The notes: generated from the letters alone by a model not told the origin. A DNA stretch of 33,241 bases from Xanthomonas bromi (GCF_900092025.1 NZ_FLTX01000049.1:1-33241), one strand, 5' to 3'. Positions 18,663-27,232 are shown, numbered from the stretch's first letter. A program made the numbers and translations.

Positions 18663-19715
18663 TCAGTGCTCGGGCGTGCCGCGTGCGGCGCTGGATGCAC
18701 GCACGATCAGTTCCGGAACCATCTCCGAAAACGCCGGCGGTGCAGCATCGGCGGGCGGTGCCGGCGCATCCACCAGCTGCTGGCCCAGCAGCAACTGCAA
18801 CGCGCGCGCGCCCAGGCCGGCGATATCTACCCGCATCGTGGTCAGCGCAGGCAGCACGTAGCGCGCCATCGGCACATCGTCGAAGCCGGCCAGCGCGATG
18901 TCCTGCGGCACCTTCACCCCGGCATGGCCGAGTGCGAACAGGCAGCCCAGCGCCATCATGTCGTTGGCGGCGAACACCGCATCCGGGCGCGTGTCCTGGG
19001 CCAGCGCCTGGCCGGCGCGGTAGCCGGATTCTTCGTCGAAGTTGCCGGGCAAGACCCAGGGCTGCGCGGCCGGATCCAGCGCCAATTCGTCGCGATAGCC
19101 GCGCAGGCGCTCATGCGCATCGAAGTTGTCGTCCGGCCCGGCGATGAAGGCGATGCGGCGGTGACCGCTGTCGCGCAGGTGTCGGGTCATGACCCGGGCG
19201 CCGCCGTAGTTGTCCACATTGAGCACCGGGCGCTGGCTGGCGCTACCGGCGCAATTGAGCAGCACCGCCGGCAGGCCACCGGGCAATGCGTCTTCATGCA
19301 CGCCCGAATCGCCCAGCGACGGCGACATCACCACCACCCCGTCCACGCGGCCGGGCAGACGTTCCAGCGCCCGGTGTTGCGCCTGCGGGTCGCCATGCGA
19401 GCTGGACACCAGCAGGTGGTAGCCCTGCTCCCGCGCCACCTGGTCGATGCCGCGGATCAGTTCGGAAAAGAATTCGCCATGCAGGTCAGGCAGCACCACC
19501 CCGATGGTGTGGGTGCGCCGGCTGCTGAGACTGCGCGCGGCGTGGTGCGGGATGTAATTGAGTGCACGCGCTACCTGCAAGACGCGCTCGCGCACCGACT
19601 CGGCCACGTGCTGATGGCCGTTCATGGTGCGCGAGACCGTGGCCACCGACACCTGCGCTTTGCGTGCCACGTCCTTGATGGTGACGCTACCGCCTTCGGA
19701 CCGTGGCCGGCTCAT
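18663..19715 (-). CDS. LacI-family transcriptional regulator
   Basis: A 350-residue DNA-binding repressor. The N-terminal helix-turn-helix is clear, VTIKDVARKAQVSVATVSRTMNG (about residues 11-33), followed by the hinge helix AARSLSSRRTHTIGVVLPD. The rest is the periplasmic-binding-protein-like sensor domain, with VVMSPSLGDSG, RRIAFIAGPDDNFDAHERLRGY and PDAVFAANDMMALG, then DIALAGFDDVPMARYVLPALTT. The ligand is probably a sugar or similar small molecule. It lies directly upstream of the TonB receptor and halogenase on the same strand, as in Xanthomonas carbohydrate-uptake loci. A palindromic LacI-type site lies about 160 bp upstream of its start. Confidence 0.92.
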   Translation of the reverse strand: MSRPRSEGGSVTIKDVARKAQVSVATVSRTMNGHQHVAESVRERVLQVARALNYIPHHAARSLSSRRTHTIGVVLPDLHGEFFSELIRGIDQVAREQGYHLLVSSSHGDPQAQHRALERLPGRVDGVVVMSPSLGDSGVHEDALPGGLPAVLLNCAGSASQRPVLNVDNYGGARVMTRHLRDSGHRRIAFIAGPDDNFDAHERLRGYRDELALDPAAQPWVLPGNFDEESGYRAGQALAQDTRPDAVFAANDMMALGCLFALGHAGVKVPQDIALAGFDDVPMARYVLPALTTMRVDIAGLGARALQLLLGQQLVDAPAPPADAAPPAFSEMVPELIVRASSAARGTPEH

Positions 19716-20126
19716 GCTGGGGCTTTCTCCAAGTCAACGCGCGGCGCGCCGCGCGCCGGGGTAGGGCGCACGGTCCGCAGGCGCAGCGCGTTCGTGTCAC
19801 GGATGCACATGAATGACATCGGCCCCAACCGATGGCGACCTCAGAGCGAGATGTGGCGCACGCTAGCAGGAACTGCAAGCGCTTACATGATGCACCGCAG
19901 CATTGCGCCAAACGCAAGTGGCGCAAGGGCTGGAACCCGAGGGCTGGACAAGTTTGTCCGAAGTAAGACATCAGCAGCCAAGATCAGACACTGGTCGGTC
20001 ATCTGGCGGAAACTACGAAAACGTAACACTTGAGGACCATACTTGAGCGCATGGTTAGGGCATGCCTTGCCGCCGATGCATTCAGACAGCAAGATGCGCC
20101 GATCGATCAGGGGGAACATCGTGCGC
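19716..20126. other. Divergent intergenic region with one LacI-type operator
   Basis: About 410 bp between the LacI regulator gene and the plus-strand lipoprotein gene. Apart from the operator at 19874 it shows only chance open frames; one on the minus strand runs into the lipoprotein gene and has no family resemblance. Confidence 0.4.
19874..19887. promoter_or_regulatory. LacI-family operator-like palindrome
   Basis: TGCAAGC directly followed by GCTTACA: a 14-bp palindrome with one mismatched pair and the central GC-containing core (AAGCGCTT) typical of LacI-family operators. It is about 160 bp upstream of the LacI gene and 250 bp upstream of the lipoprotein gene, so autoregulation is the simplest reading. 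Confidence 0.6.
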
Positions 20127-21095
20127 ATGTCGCTACCTACCGTCCGCGCAGGGCGGTTCCAGTCCGCTGTGTGGCTGCTGCTCGCCGCGCTGTGCGTGAG
20201 CGGCTGCCAGCGCACCGAGACAGCGCCTGCATTGCCGGGCGCCGAGGCCGAGCCGGCCGCAGCGATGCAGGCGATGACGCTCCCGCTGCGCCGCAACGAT
20301 CTGGTGGCGTATGCGCGCATTCGCGTGACGCCTGCGCAATACACCCAGCTGGAGGCCGCTTGGCGCAGCGGCACCAGCCGTTGGCCGCTGACCGAACTGC
20401 CTTTGCCAAATGAAGTAGGCGCGCTGCTGGGGTCGTTGTCGGCGCCCGATGCCGAACGCCGCATGCAGCAGGCCTTCGACGCACAGCTGGCCGGCCAGGC
20501 GCAGGGCATTGCCCAGGCCGCGCAATCGCTTGGTCAGTTCGGCGTGCAATACCTGCGCAGCCGCAACGATTACCAGCCCGAGCAGCGCGCGCATTACGTG
20601 CAGCTGGTCGATGCGCTGAGCGCCTGGGCCGCGACCGCACCGCTGGCCGATCGCCCACGCGCCAAGGCCAGCATCGCCGACCTGGTCACCGCCGCCCGCG
20701 CCACCGGCATCACTTCCGATGCCGATCTGCAGCGGCTAGGCATGGAAGAGAGCCTGCGCCGGCTCGGGCCGTTCTGGGCAACCTGCAAGAAGGTGCTGGA
20801 GCGCTACGACCTGTCGATCGACACCAGCCTGGACGCGCTGCGCACCGGGTTGATCAAGCAGGACGCCGATACCGCCCAGGTACGGCTGCGCTATCCGCTG
20901 GCCACCCACCACATCGATCTGACCGTTGCGCTGATCAAGCGCGATGGCCACTGGTATCGGCTGCAGACCCAGAGCGAGGTGCAGGCGCTGCTCGACGCCG
21001 CACAGGCCGCGGCCCCCTTACCCGACGCTACTGCAGTGCCCGACCCTGCCGCCGCCGCGCCCACCGACACCGGGCAGCGCCCGGCTGGGCGATAA
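20127..21095 (+). CDS. Lipoprotein of unknown function upstream of plsB
   Basis: Predicted lipoprotein of 322 residues. From the ATG at 20127 it has a signal peptide with core AVWLLLAALCVSGC, the lipobox cysteine being followed by QRTETAPALPG. A GTG six bases upstream is an equally placed start after the GGGGGAA ribosome binding site; further upstream starts would push the signal inside. The mature protein is largely helical and Gln/Ala-rich, with repeated RxxxQLxxA-like stretches and a conserved-looking middle (RLGPFWATCKKVLERYDLSIDTSLDAL). The C-terminus is Ala/Pro-rich and likely disordered. No family is recognised. It overlaps plsB by one base (TAATG), so the pair is coupled, hinting at an envelope-related role. 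Confidence 0.8.
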   Translation: MSLPTVRAGRFQSAVWLLLAALCVSGCQRTETAPALPGAEAEPAAAMQAMTLPLRRNDLVAYARIRVTPAQYTQLEAAWRSGTSRWPLTELPLPNEVGALLGSLSAPDAERRMQQAFDAQLAGQAQGIAQAAQSLGQFGVQYLRSRNDYQPEQRAHYVQLVDALSAWAATAPLADRPRAKASIADLVTAARATGITSDADLQRLGMEESLRRLGPFWATCKKVLERYDLSIDTSLDALRTGLIKQDADTAQVRLRYPLATHHIDLTVALIKRDGHWYRLQTQSEVQALLDAAQAAAPLPDATAVPDPAAAAPTDTGQRPAGR

Positions 21096-23770
21096 TGACC
21101 GTGATGCCAGAACAGAATCCCCTGCCGTTCCCGGACGGCCAGCCCACCCCGCCCAGCGCTGCTGCAAGCGAGACCGGTGACACGACGGCGACGTTGCCGC
21201 CCGCTGCGCCGGTTCCGCCGGTTCCGCCGGAGGGTGCGCCATCGATCGGGCCCGGCGTTGCCGCCGCCCGCAGCGCCAAGCGTCCCTGGTGGGCGCGCCT
21301 GCTCGGGCGCCTGGTCGATCCCTGGCTCAGCCTGACCATCGAGCCGGAACAACCGGGCCGCTACGACGACGGCCGTCCGGTGGTGTACGTGCTGGAAGAC
21401 TACGGCATGTCCAATGCGTTGATCCTGGACAAGGCCTGCCGCGAAGTCGGCCTGCCCTCGCCGCTGGTGCCGCTGCCGGGCGACCCGCTGGAGCGCAAGC
21501 GCGCCTATCTGGCGCTGTCGCGGCGTAGCAGCAGCAATTCGCTGATCCCCGAACAGCGCGGCGGCAAGACCCATTCCGATTCGCTGGCCAGGTTGCTGCA
21601 GGCGCACCGCGTGCGCGCCGACCTGGACGTGCATCTGGTGCCGGTGTCGATCTTCGTCGGCCGTGCGCCGGACAAGCAGAGCGGCTGGTTCGCGGTGCTG
21701 TTCTCGGAAAACTGGGCGCTGGTCGGTCGCTTCCGCCGCTTGCTGTCGGTGCTGCTCAACGGCCGCACCACCATCGTGCGTTTCGCGCAGCCGATCTCGC
21801 TGCGCCAGACCATGGCCGAAGGCCTGCCGCCCGAGCGCACCCTGCGCAAGTTGCAGCGCGTGTTGCGCACGCACTTCCGCCGTATCCGCGAGGCGGTGAT
21901 CGGGCCGGATCTGTCCACCCGCCGCCTGCTGGTGGACCAGGTACTGGCCGCCGAGTCGGTACGCGAAGCCATCGCCATCCAGGCCAAGCGCGACAACTCC
22001 AAGCCGGTGGATGCCTGGCGCAAGGCGCATGCCTATGCGTGGGAAATCGCCGCCGACTATTCCAGCCCGGTGGTGCGCTCGGCCAGCTTCCTGCTCACCC
22101 ACGTGTGGAACCGCATCTATGCCGGCGTGCTGGTGCATCACCAGGACAAGTTCAAACAGGCCGCGCCCGGGCATGAAGTGGTCTACGTGCCCAGCCACCG
22201 CAGCCACATGGACTACCTGCTGCTGAGCTACGTGCTGTACGAACGCGGCATCGTGCCGCCGCATATCGTGGCCGGCATCAACCTCAATCTGCCGGTGGTG
22301 GGCACGCTGCTGCGCAAGGGCGGCGCGTTCTTCATCCGCCGCTCGATCAAGGGCAACGCGCTGTATTCGGCAGTGCTGAGCGAATACGTCGCCCAGCTGG
22401 TGGCTGGCGGCTATTCGATCGAATACTTCGTCGAAGGCGGGCGTTCGCGCACCGGGCGTCTGTTGCAGCCCAAGGGCGGCATGATCGCGATGACGCTGCG
22501 CGCCTATCTACGCCAGCCGCGCAAGCCGGTGCTGTTCCAGCCGGTCTACATCGGCTACGAGAAGCTGATGGAAGGCAACAGCTATCTCGACGAGCTCACC
22601 GGCCGGCCGAAGGAAAAGGAATCCATCTGGGGCCTGCTGTGGTCGATCCCCAAGGTGCTCAAGCAGAACTACGGCCAGGTGGTGGTGAACTTCGGCGAGC
22701 CGATCGCGCTCAACGACGTGCTGGCCAAGTACGCGCCGGATTGGGATGGCGAACCGCTGCCGGAAGATGCCAAACCCAGCTGGCTGGCACCGGCGGTGGA
22801 TACCCTATCCACGCAGATCCAGACCCGCATCAACTGCGCCGCCGACGTCAACCCGATCAACCTGCTGGCGCTGGCGCTGCTGTCCACGCCCAAGCACGCG
22901 ATGGGCGAGGCCGACCTGATCGCGCAGATCGAGTTGTGCAAGAAGCTGCTGGCGGAAATGCCGTATTCGGACCGCGTCACCGTCACCCCGCATACCCCGG
23001 CACGCATCATCACCCATGCCGAAGAGATCAACGTACTCACGCGCGTGTCGCACCCGCTGGGCGATGTGCTCAGCGTCAGCGGCGATAACGCGGTGTTGCT
23101 GAGCTACTTCCGCAATAACGTGCTGCACCTGTTCACTGCGTCCTCGTGGGTTGCCTGCTGCTTCCAGAACAACCGGCGCATGAGCCGCGCCGGCCTGATC
23201 CGGCTGGGTCGTACGGTCTACCCGTTCCTGCAGGCCGAGCTGTTCCTGCCATGGAGTGAAGACCGCTTTGCCGAACGCATCGAACAGACCATCGACATGT
23301 TCGTGCGCGAAGGCCTGCTGCTCAATGTCACCGACGACGACGGCGGCATCCTGGCGCGCAACACCGGGCAGACCGATGAAGTGTTCCGGCTACGCGCCAT
23401 CGGTCATTCGTTGCAGCAGGCGTTCGAGCGCTATTACATCGCCATTTCGGTGCTGGTGAAGAACGGTCCCGGCGTGCTCGGTGCCGGTGAACTGGAAAGC
23501 CTGTGCCAACAGGCCGCGCAGCGTCTGAGCCTGTTGTATGCACCGGCCGCGCCCGAGTTCTTCGACAAGACCCTGTTCCGCAGCTTCATCCAGAAGCTGC
23601 GCGAACTGCGCCTGGTGTGGCCGGACGAGAACAGCAAGCTGATGTTCGACGAGCGGCTGGATGCATGGGCCAAGGACGCCAAGTTCATCCTGGGGCGCGA
23701 ACTGCGCCACACCATCGAACGGGTCAGTCCAGAAGCGGTCAAGCCGAGTGTGGTGTTGCCGCCGCAGTGA
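21095..23770 (+). CDS. plsB: Glycerol-3-phosphate 1-O-acyltransferase
   Basis: Inner-membrane-associated enzyme placing the first acyl chain on glycerol-3-phosphate, starting phospholipid synthesis. The product is 891 residues, somewhat longer than E. coli PlsB (about 800), with a Pro/Ala-rich N-terminal extension (roughly the first 55 residues). The four acyltransferase blocks are intact: SHRSHMDYLLL with His368 and Asp373 (HX4D), GGAFFIRRSIKGNALYSAVL, FVEGGRSRTGRLLQPKGGM, and LFQPVYIGYEKLMEGNSY. The long C-terminal region is typical of PlsB rather than PlsC. The first ATG overlaps the previous stop by one base; a second ATG nine bases later is possible. Confidence 0.95.
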   Translation: MTVMPEQNPLPFPDGQPTPPSAAASETGDTTATLPPAAPVPPVPPEGAPSIGPGVAAARSAKRPWWARLLGRLVDPWLSLTIEPEQPGRYDDGRPVVYVLEDYGMSNALILDKACREVGLPSPLVPLPGDPLERKRAYLALSRRSSSNSLIPEQRGGKTHSDSLARLLQAHRVRADLDVHLVPVSIFVGRAPDKQSGWFAVLFSENWALVGRFRRLLSVLLNGRTTIVRFAQPISLRQTMAEGLPPERTLRKLQRVLRTHFRRIREAVIGPDLSTRRLLVDQVLAAESVREAIAIQAKRDNSKPVDAWRKAHAYAWEIAADYSSPVVRSASFLLTHVWNRIYAGVLVHHQDKFKQAAPGHEVVYVPSHRSHMDYLLLSYVLYERGIVPPHIVAGINLNLPVVGTLLRKGGAFFIRRSIKGNALYSAVLSEYVAQLVAGGYSIEYFVEGGRSRTGRLLQPKGGMIAMTLRAYLRQPRKPVLFQPVYIGYEKLMEGNSYLDELTGRPKEKESIWGLLWSIPKVLKQNYGQVVVNFGEPIALNDVLAKYAPDWDGEPLPEDAKPSWLAPAVDTLSTQIQTRINCAADVNPINLLALALLSTPKHAMGEADLIAQIELCKKLLAEMPYSDRVTVTPHTPARIITHAEEINVLTRVSHPLGDVLSVSGDNAVLLSYFRNNVLHLFTASSWVACCFQNNRRMSRAGLIRLGRTVYPFLQAELFLPWSEDRFAERIEQTIDMFVREGLLLNVTDDDGGILARNTGQTDEVFRLRAIGHSLQQAFERYYIAISVLVKNGPGVLGAGELESLCQQAAQRLSLLYAPAAPEFFDKTLFRSFIQKLRELRLVWPDENSKLMFDERLDAWAKDAKFILGRELRHTIERVSPEAVKPSVVLPPQ

Positions 23771-23781
23771 CAGCGGCTGAC

Positions 23782-23791
23782 AAAACGTTTT
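23782..23791. promoter_or_regulatory. AAAACGTTTT palindrome upstream of the MDR oxidoreductase gene
   Basis: A perfect 10-bp palindrome sits about 215 bp ahead of the oxidoreductase start, just after plsB. The core resembles sites of PurR-like LacI-family regulators, but a 10-bp palindrome may be chance. Weak call. Confidence 0.2.
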
Positions 23792-24006
23792 CAAGGCCTG
23801 TTTATTGCAGATGTCAGCGCTTTAAGGCGGTAAGTCTTGCGAGAAGCGTCGGGCGCGTAATGACGCGTCTGTGGGCGAGGCGAGGCCGGCCTTCACACGG
23901 TGGTTCCGTTCGCTTCATCGGCCGCTTGCAGCGCTCCCGATAGCATCGCAGCACCTTTCACGATGATCGGCGCGTTGCACCACGGGCGTCGCCGGCAGGA
24001 GACTTC

Positions 24007-24987
24007 ATGCGCGCAGCCATCCATACCCAGTTCGGCGATCCGGCCAAGGTGCTCGAACTCGTCGAACGCCCCACACCGCAACCCGGCAGGGGGCAGGTCC
24101 GCATCGCGATGCGGTGTTCGCCCATCCACAACCACGACTTGTGGACGGTGCGCGGCAACTATGGCTACAAGCCCGCCTTGCCAGCGATTGGCGGCAGCGA
24201 AGGGTCGGGCGTGATCGATGCGCTCGGCGAAGGTGTCGACGGCTTGCAGGTCGGTCAGCGCGTCGTCGCGGCCGGCGTGCATGAGAGCTGGGCCGAGTAC
24301 TTTCTGGCCGATGCAACCGGCGTGGTCCCGCTGCCCGACACACTCGATGACGACCGCGGTTGCCAACTCATCGCCATGCCGTTGAGCGCGTTGATGCTGA
24401 TCGAGTTCCTGCATGTCGAAAAAGGCGACTGGATCGTGCAGAACACCGCCAACGGCGCGGTCGGCAAGACGGTTGCCATGCTTGCCGCAGCACGCGGCAT
24501 CAACGTGATCAATCTGGTGCGTCGCGACGCCGGCGTGGGCGAATTGAAAGCGCTAGGAATCGGCAATGCGGTGTCGACCGCGCAAGACGGTTGGCAAGAC
24601 AGCGTGCCCGCGCTGGCCGGCGATGCACCGATCGTGCGCGCGATCGACTCGGTCGCCGGCAAGGCAGCAGGCGAGCTGATGGGTCTGCTTGCCGAAGGTG
24701 GCGAGTTGATCTCGTTCGGCTCGATGACCGGCGAGCCCCTGGAGATTTCCAGCGGCGATGTGATCTTCAAGCAGGCCACCGTGCGCGGCTTCTGGGGCAG
24801 CAAGGTTATGCAGGCCACCAAGTCCGAGGACAAGCGCCGCATGATCGGCGAGCTGTTGAAGGCCGCGCTCGACGGCAGCCTGGCGCTGCCGGTCGAAGCG
24901 GTGTTCGATCTGGACGACGCGGCCAAGGCTGCAGCAGCCAGCGCCGAACCCGGGCGACGCGGCAAGATCCTATTGCGTGCGGGCTGA
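24007..24987 (+). CDS. MDR-family NAD(P)H-dependent oxidoreductase (enoyl reductase-like)
   Basis: Medium-chain dehydrogenase/reductase of 326 residues. The N-terminal GroES-like part includes VLELVERPTPQPGRGQVRI, IHNHDLWTVRGNYGYKPALPAIGGSEGSGVI and VGQRVVAAG. The Rossmann part carries IVQNTANGAVGKTVAMLAAARGINVINLVRR, the pattern of zinc-free MDR enzymes such as quinone reductases and mitochondrial-type enoyl reductases. No catalytic-zinc cysteine set is visible. The exact substrate cannot be set. AGGAGA lies just upstream of the ATG. Position after plsB may be incidental, since 236 bp separate them. Could be annotated simply as a zinc-binding dehydrogenase. Confidence 0.88.
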   Translation: MRAAIHTQFGDPAKVLELVERPTPQPGRGQVRIAMRCSPIHNHDLWTVRGNYGYKPALPAIGGSEGSGVIDALGEGVDGLQVGQRVVAAGVHESWAEYFLADATGVVPLPDTLDDDRGCQLIAMPLSALMLIEFLHVEKGDWIVQNTANGAVGKTVAMLAAARGINVINLVRRDAGVGELKALGIGNAVSTAQDGWQDSVPALAGDAPIVRAIDSVAGKAAGELMGLLAEGGELISFGSMTGEPLEISSGDVIFKQATVRGFWGSKVMQATKSEDKRRMIGELLKAALDGSLALPVEAVFDLDDAAKAAAASAEPGRRGKILLRAG

Positions 24988-25580
24988 GCAGCTGCACACG
25001 GCAGTCTGAGAGCGGAGGACACCACGCCTGTCCTGCAGCCGCCAGGCGTGCGTGGCCGGTGACCGGAATTTGCATGGGCCACGCGCACACGCCGGCTTCT
25101 GTGCGCTGGCCGTGTCTGCCCCCCGACGAGTTGCTCGCCAGGCTCTGTCAGCCGCTCTTGGGGGCCTGCAATCCTTCGAAGCGCCTGGCGCGCGGTGTCT
25201 TGGATCGGCCGCGCTGTCCAGCTGCCGCTGATCCGCTCGCGGTCGCTATCGCGGCGGGAAAACTACTCTCTGCCCGTTCGGTCAATTGCTTTCTCTCGCC
25301 CTGAGCTTTCCCTTCTCCCGCTTGCGGGGGAAAGTGCCCGAAGGGCGAAGGGCGAAGGGCGAAGGGCGAAGGGCGAAGGGCGAAGGGCGGGGCAGGCGGC
25401 AATAAACGCGCCACACCTCACCTCGCGCCTGCGAAAGTCGCCATGCACGTGTCCTTGCTGCTACCCCGCGCGATGCGCACGCCTGCATTCCGCGGTCCAG
25501 CCGCGCCTCCCGGCACTCGGCCAGGCAGTCGCTCCACCAAAAGTACGGGTGTCACCAACCAGACCACGCGCAAGGCCGCC
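24988..25580. other. Non-coding stretch with REP-like hairpin and 7-bp tandem repeat
   Basis: About 590 bp between the oxidoreductase gene and the small minus-strand gene. The open frames in it are driven by the 7-bp repeat (LRPSPFA-type translations) or are Arg/Ala-rich chance frames. Just before the repeat, CCCGCTTGCGGG forms a short hairpin in a CTTTCCCTTCTCCCGC context, as in dispersed Xanthomonas intergenic repeats. Confidence 0.6.
25339..25387. repeat. Seven perfect copies of CGAAGGG
   Basis: The heptamer CGAAGGG is repeated seven times without error, ending in CGGGGC. Perfect short tandem arrays of this sort often change copy number by slipped replication and are used as strain markers in Xanthomonas. 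Confidence 0.95.
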
Positions 25581-25784
25581 TCACGCCGGTTCGTCGGGCA
25601 CCAGCTCCATTTCGAGCCGAATGATGCAGTCCTTGATCTGCAGCTTGCGCTTCTTGAGCCGCTTCATCTGCAGCTCGTCTTCCAGATTGGTGGGCATACG
25701 CTGGATTTCCTCGTCCAATGCACGGTGCGCGCGTCGCAACTCGGCGATCTGTTCGACGATTTCGGCGGGTGAGAGGGTGTCCAC
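25581..25784 (-). CDS. YdcH/DUF465 family small protein
   Basis: Helical protein of 67 residues from a GTG start (VDTLSPAEIVEQIAELRRAHR). The pattern LDEEIQRMPTNLEDELQMKRLKKRKLQIKDCIIRLE fits the DUF465 (YdcH-like) family, short antiparallel helical hairpins of unknown function. Another GTG five codons upstream (25799) is possible, but the shorter form matches the family better and has CGGGG just upstream. No partner gene is apparent. Confidence 0.75.
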   Translation of the reverse strand: MDTLSPAEIVEQIAELRRAHRALDEEIQRMPTNLEDELQMKRLKKRKLQIKDCIIRLEMELVPDEPA

Positions 25785-25936
25785 GCCCCGAGCATACACA
25801 ACCCCGGGCGATACGCGTCACCTGCGCTTGCCATGCGTCCGCAGGCTGCGACAATGCCAGCGCGCCGCGGGGAAACGGCGGCGCGCCTCATCCATCATTG
25901 CCGCGCGGCCACGGCCGCCGAGAAAGGAGTCTTTTG

Positions 25937-26509
25937 ATGCGTTTGCGTTCTTCCCTGCTGGCCCTGAGCCTGCTCACCACCGCCAATCTGGCTTCAGCCG
26001 CCGATGTGGCCAAGTACGACGGCTTTCTGTGCTGCAACCTGCGCACCGACGGCAGCTGGATCAGCGACAGCAACTACGCCGAAGACGGCAAGCGCGTGCT
26101 CCCGGTCGGCACCCCGGTCAGCGTCACCGGCTTTGGCCGCAATCGCGTCAACCTCAAGATCGCCGGCGAAAAGCAGTCCATCGGCAACGACTACAGCCGC
26201 GACCTGGACAACACCGCCTTCGCCGCCCGCTACGTCGTCACCGCCGATCCCAAGCTCAAGCTCGCCACGTATCCGCCCAAGATCCGCCAGGCCATCATGG
26301 ACGGCAAGCTCACCGGCGGCATGACCCGCGAACAGGTGCTAATGGCGGTCGGTTATCCGATCAGCAGCGAAAACCCGAATCTGGAAGCCTCGCTGTGGCG
26401 CTACTGGCGCGACAGCTTCTCCGAATACCAGGTGCAGTTCGGCCCCAGCGGCAAGCTGGTCAAGGTGACGGCGGATCCGCAGTTGATGAATCTGGTCTGG
26501 GTGCCTTAG
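25937..26509 (+). CDS. Secreted protein with BamE/SmpA-like C-terminal domain
   Basis: Exported protein of 190 residues. AGAAAGGAG is well placed seven bases before the ATG. The signal peptide MRLRSSLLALSLLTTANLASA is cut before ADVAKYDGF; there is no lipobox. The N-terminal half (about 25-105) looks like a small beta-barrel with LPVGTPVSVTGFGRNRVNLKI. The C-terminal half has the BamE-like pattern: KLTGGMTREQVLMAVGYP, SLWRYWRDSFSEYQVQFGPSGKLVKV. BamE-like domains occur in several envelope proteins beyond BamE itself, so a structural envelope role is likely but not proven. Confidence 0.75.
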   Translation: MRLRSSLLALSLLTTANLASAADVAKYDGFLCCNLRTDGSWISDSNYAEDGKRVLPVGTPVSVTGFGRNRVNLKIAGEKQSIGNDYSRDLDNTAFAARYVVTADPKLKLATYPPKIRQAIMDGKLTGGMTREQVLMAVGYPISSENPNLEASLWRYWRDSFSEYQVQFGPSGKLVKVTADPQLMNLVWVP

Positions 26510-26588
26510 CAACACTTGCTTGGCGTAGTGCGCATCTGCCAGTGGTCTGGGAAGAGGCAACGCACTTTTCGGTTTTGCTGAGTCTTGC

Positions 26589-26620
26589 AGCAGAGACATA
26601 GTTCAACAGATGTCTCTGCT
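26589..26620. repeat. 11-bp perfect inverted repeat
   Basis: AGCAGAGACAT and ATGTCTCTGCT are separated by 10 bases, about 80 bp after the BamE-like gene. No T-run follows, so it may be a weak terminator or a structural RNA element. Confidence 0.5.
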
Positions 26621-26704
26621 CAGCGGCTGCAAGGCGCTGCCTGTGCAATGGTTGGCCTTGTAAAAATTTTTCCTTGAGAAATCGCCGAAGGCAATTTTCA
26701 TACA

Positions 26705-27070
26705 TTGGACATTCTCATTCCATTTCTCTGCGTTGCTGCAATGCTCGGCGTGCATGTGTATTTTCATTCCAGACGGTATCGGCCACCGAGCAGGGTGGAG
26801 CGCGGCTTGGCGATGCTGTGGCTGGTGATCCGGCGGCTGTTATGCTTTTCCGTGGCGCTGTCGTTCTGGGGAGGTGCCGTCTATATGGGCTATCTAGTGC
26901 TCACCAGAGCCGCCTCGCCATCCCTGCTGTGGTGGTCTGCCGGGCTGTTGCCTTTCGGCTATATCTTATTGCACCTGGGCTTGTACGGCGCAGGGCATAA
27001 ACGTTATGACTGGAATGAGGATAAGAAAGTTCATGCAGAGCGCAAACGCCGGTATGGCTGGCGTTGGTAG
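26705..27070 (+). CDS. Small membrane protein of unknown function
   Basis: Predicted integral membrane protein of 121 residues from a TTG start (MDILIPFLCVAAMLGVHVYF). Three hydrophobic segments are visible: residues about 2-18, 36-64 (LWLVIRRLLCFSVALSFWGGAVYMGYLVL) and 72-94 (LLWWSAGLLPFGYILLHLGLYG). The tail is strongly basic, KVHAERKRRYGWRW, and should stay in the cytoplasm. No clear ribosome binding site precedes the TTG; an ATG at 26741 is an alternative but would trim the first segment. It is the last backbone-like gene before the accessory region. Confidence 0.6.
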   Translation: MDILIPFLCVAAMLGVHVYFHSRRYRPPSRVERGLAMLWLVIRRLLCFSVALSFWGGAVYMGYLVLTRAASPSLLWWSAGLLPFGYILLHLGLYGAGHKRYDWNEDKKVHAERKRRYGWRW

Positions 27071-27179
27071 TCGTTAGAGACTGTAGAAAATGTCCGGTCA
27101 ATCGGGTCAGGAAGCCGGGGGAAATGATTTGCATGTCTGAAGTTGCAGGCGGGATCGCTGCGAGCAAGAAAGTTGACTT

Positions 27180-27206
27180 AGAGCGTCTAACAAAGCCATT
27201 GAATTC
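27180..27206 (+). mobile_element. Fragment of an IS5-type left end
   Basis: AGAGCGTCTAACAAAGCCAT and the following TGAATTC match, with two differences, the sequence at 32762-32788 that starts the IS5-family element at the window's right edge, in the same orientation. Only this short end is present; the IS256-type terminus begins at once. It is thus a truncated IS end. Confidence 0.6.
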
Positions 27207-27232
27207 GAGTCTGTGAATTGAACTGTGTAACT
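27207..27232 (+). repeat. Left terminal inverted repeat of the IS256-family element
   Basis: Shares GTCTGT, AA and AACTGTGTAACT in register with the right end. Confidence 0.8.

Noticed and set aside
18636..20033. 465-codon plus-strand frame opposite the LacI gene
   Set aside because: Shadow of a clear LacI-family gene; no recognisable domain.
20891..22264. 457-codon minus-strand frame opposite plsB
   Set aside because: Antisense shadow of plsB with Gln/His/Ala-rich translation.
24360..25304. 314-codon frame overlapping the MDR oxidoreductase gene
   Set aside because: Arg-rich out-of-frame translation of a well-supported gene.
25339..25387. CRISPR array
   Set aside because: The units are 7 bp, directly adjacent, and have no spacers; this is a simple tandem repeat.
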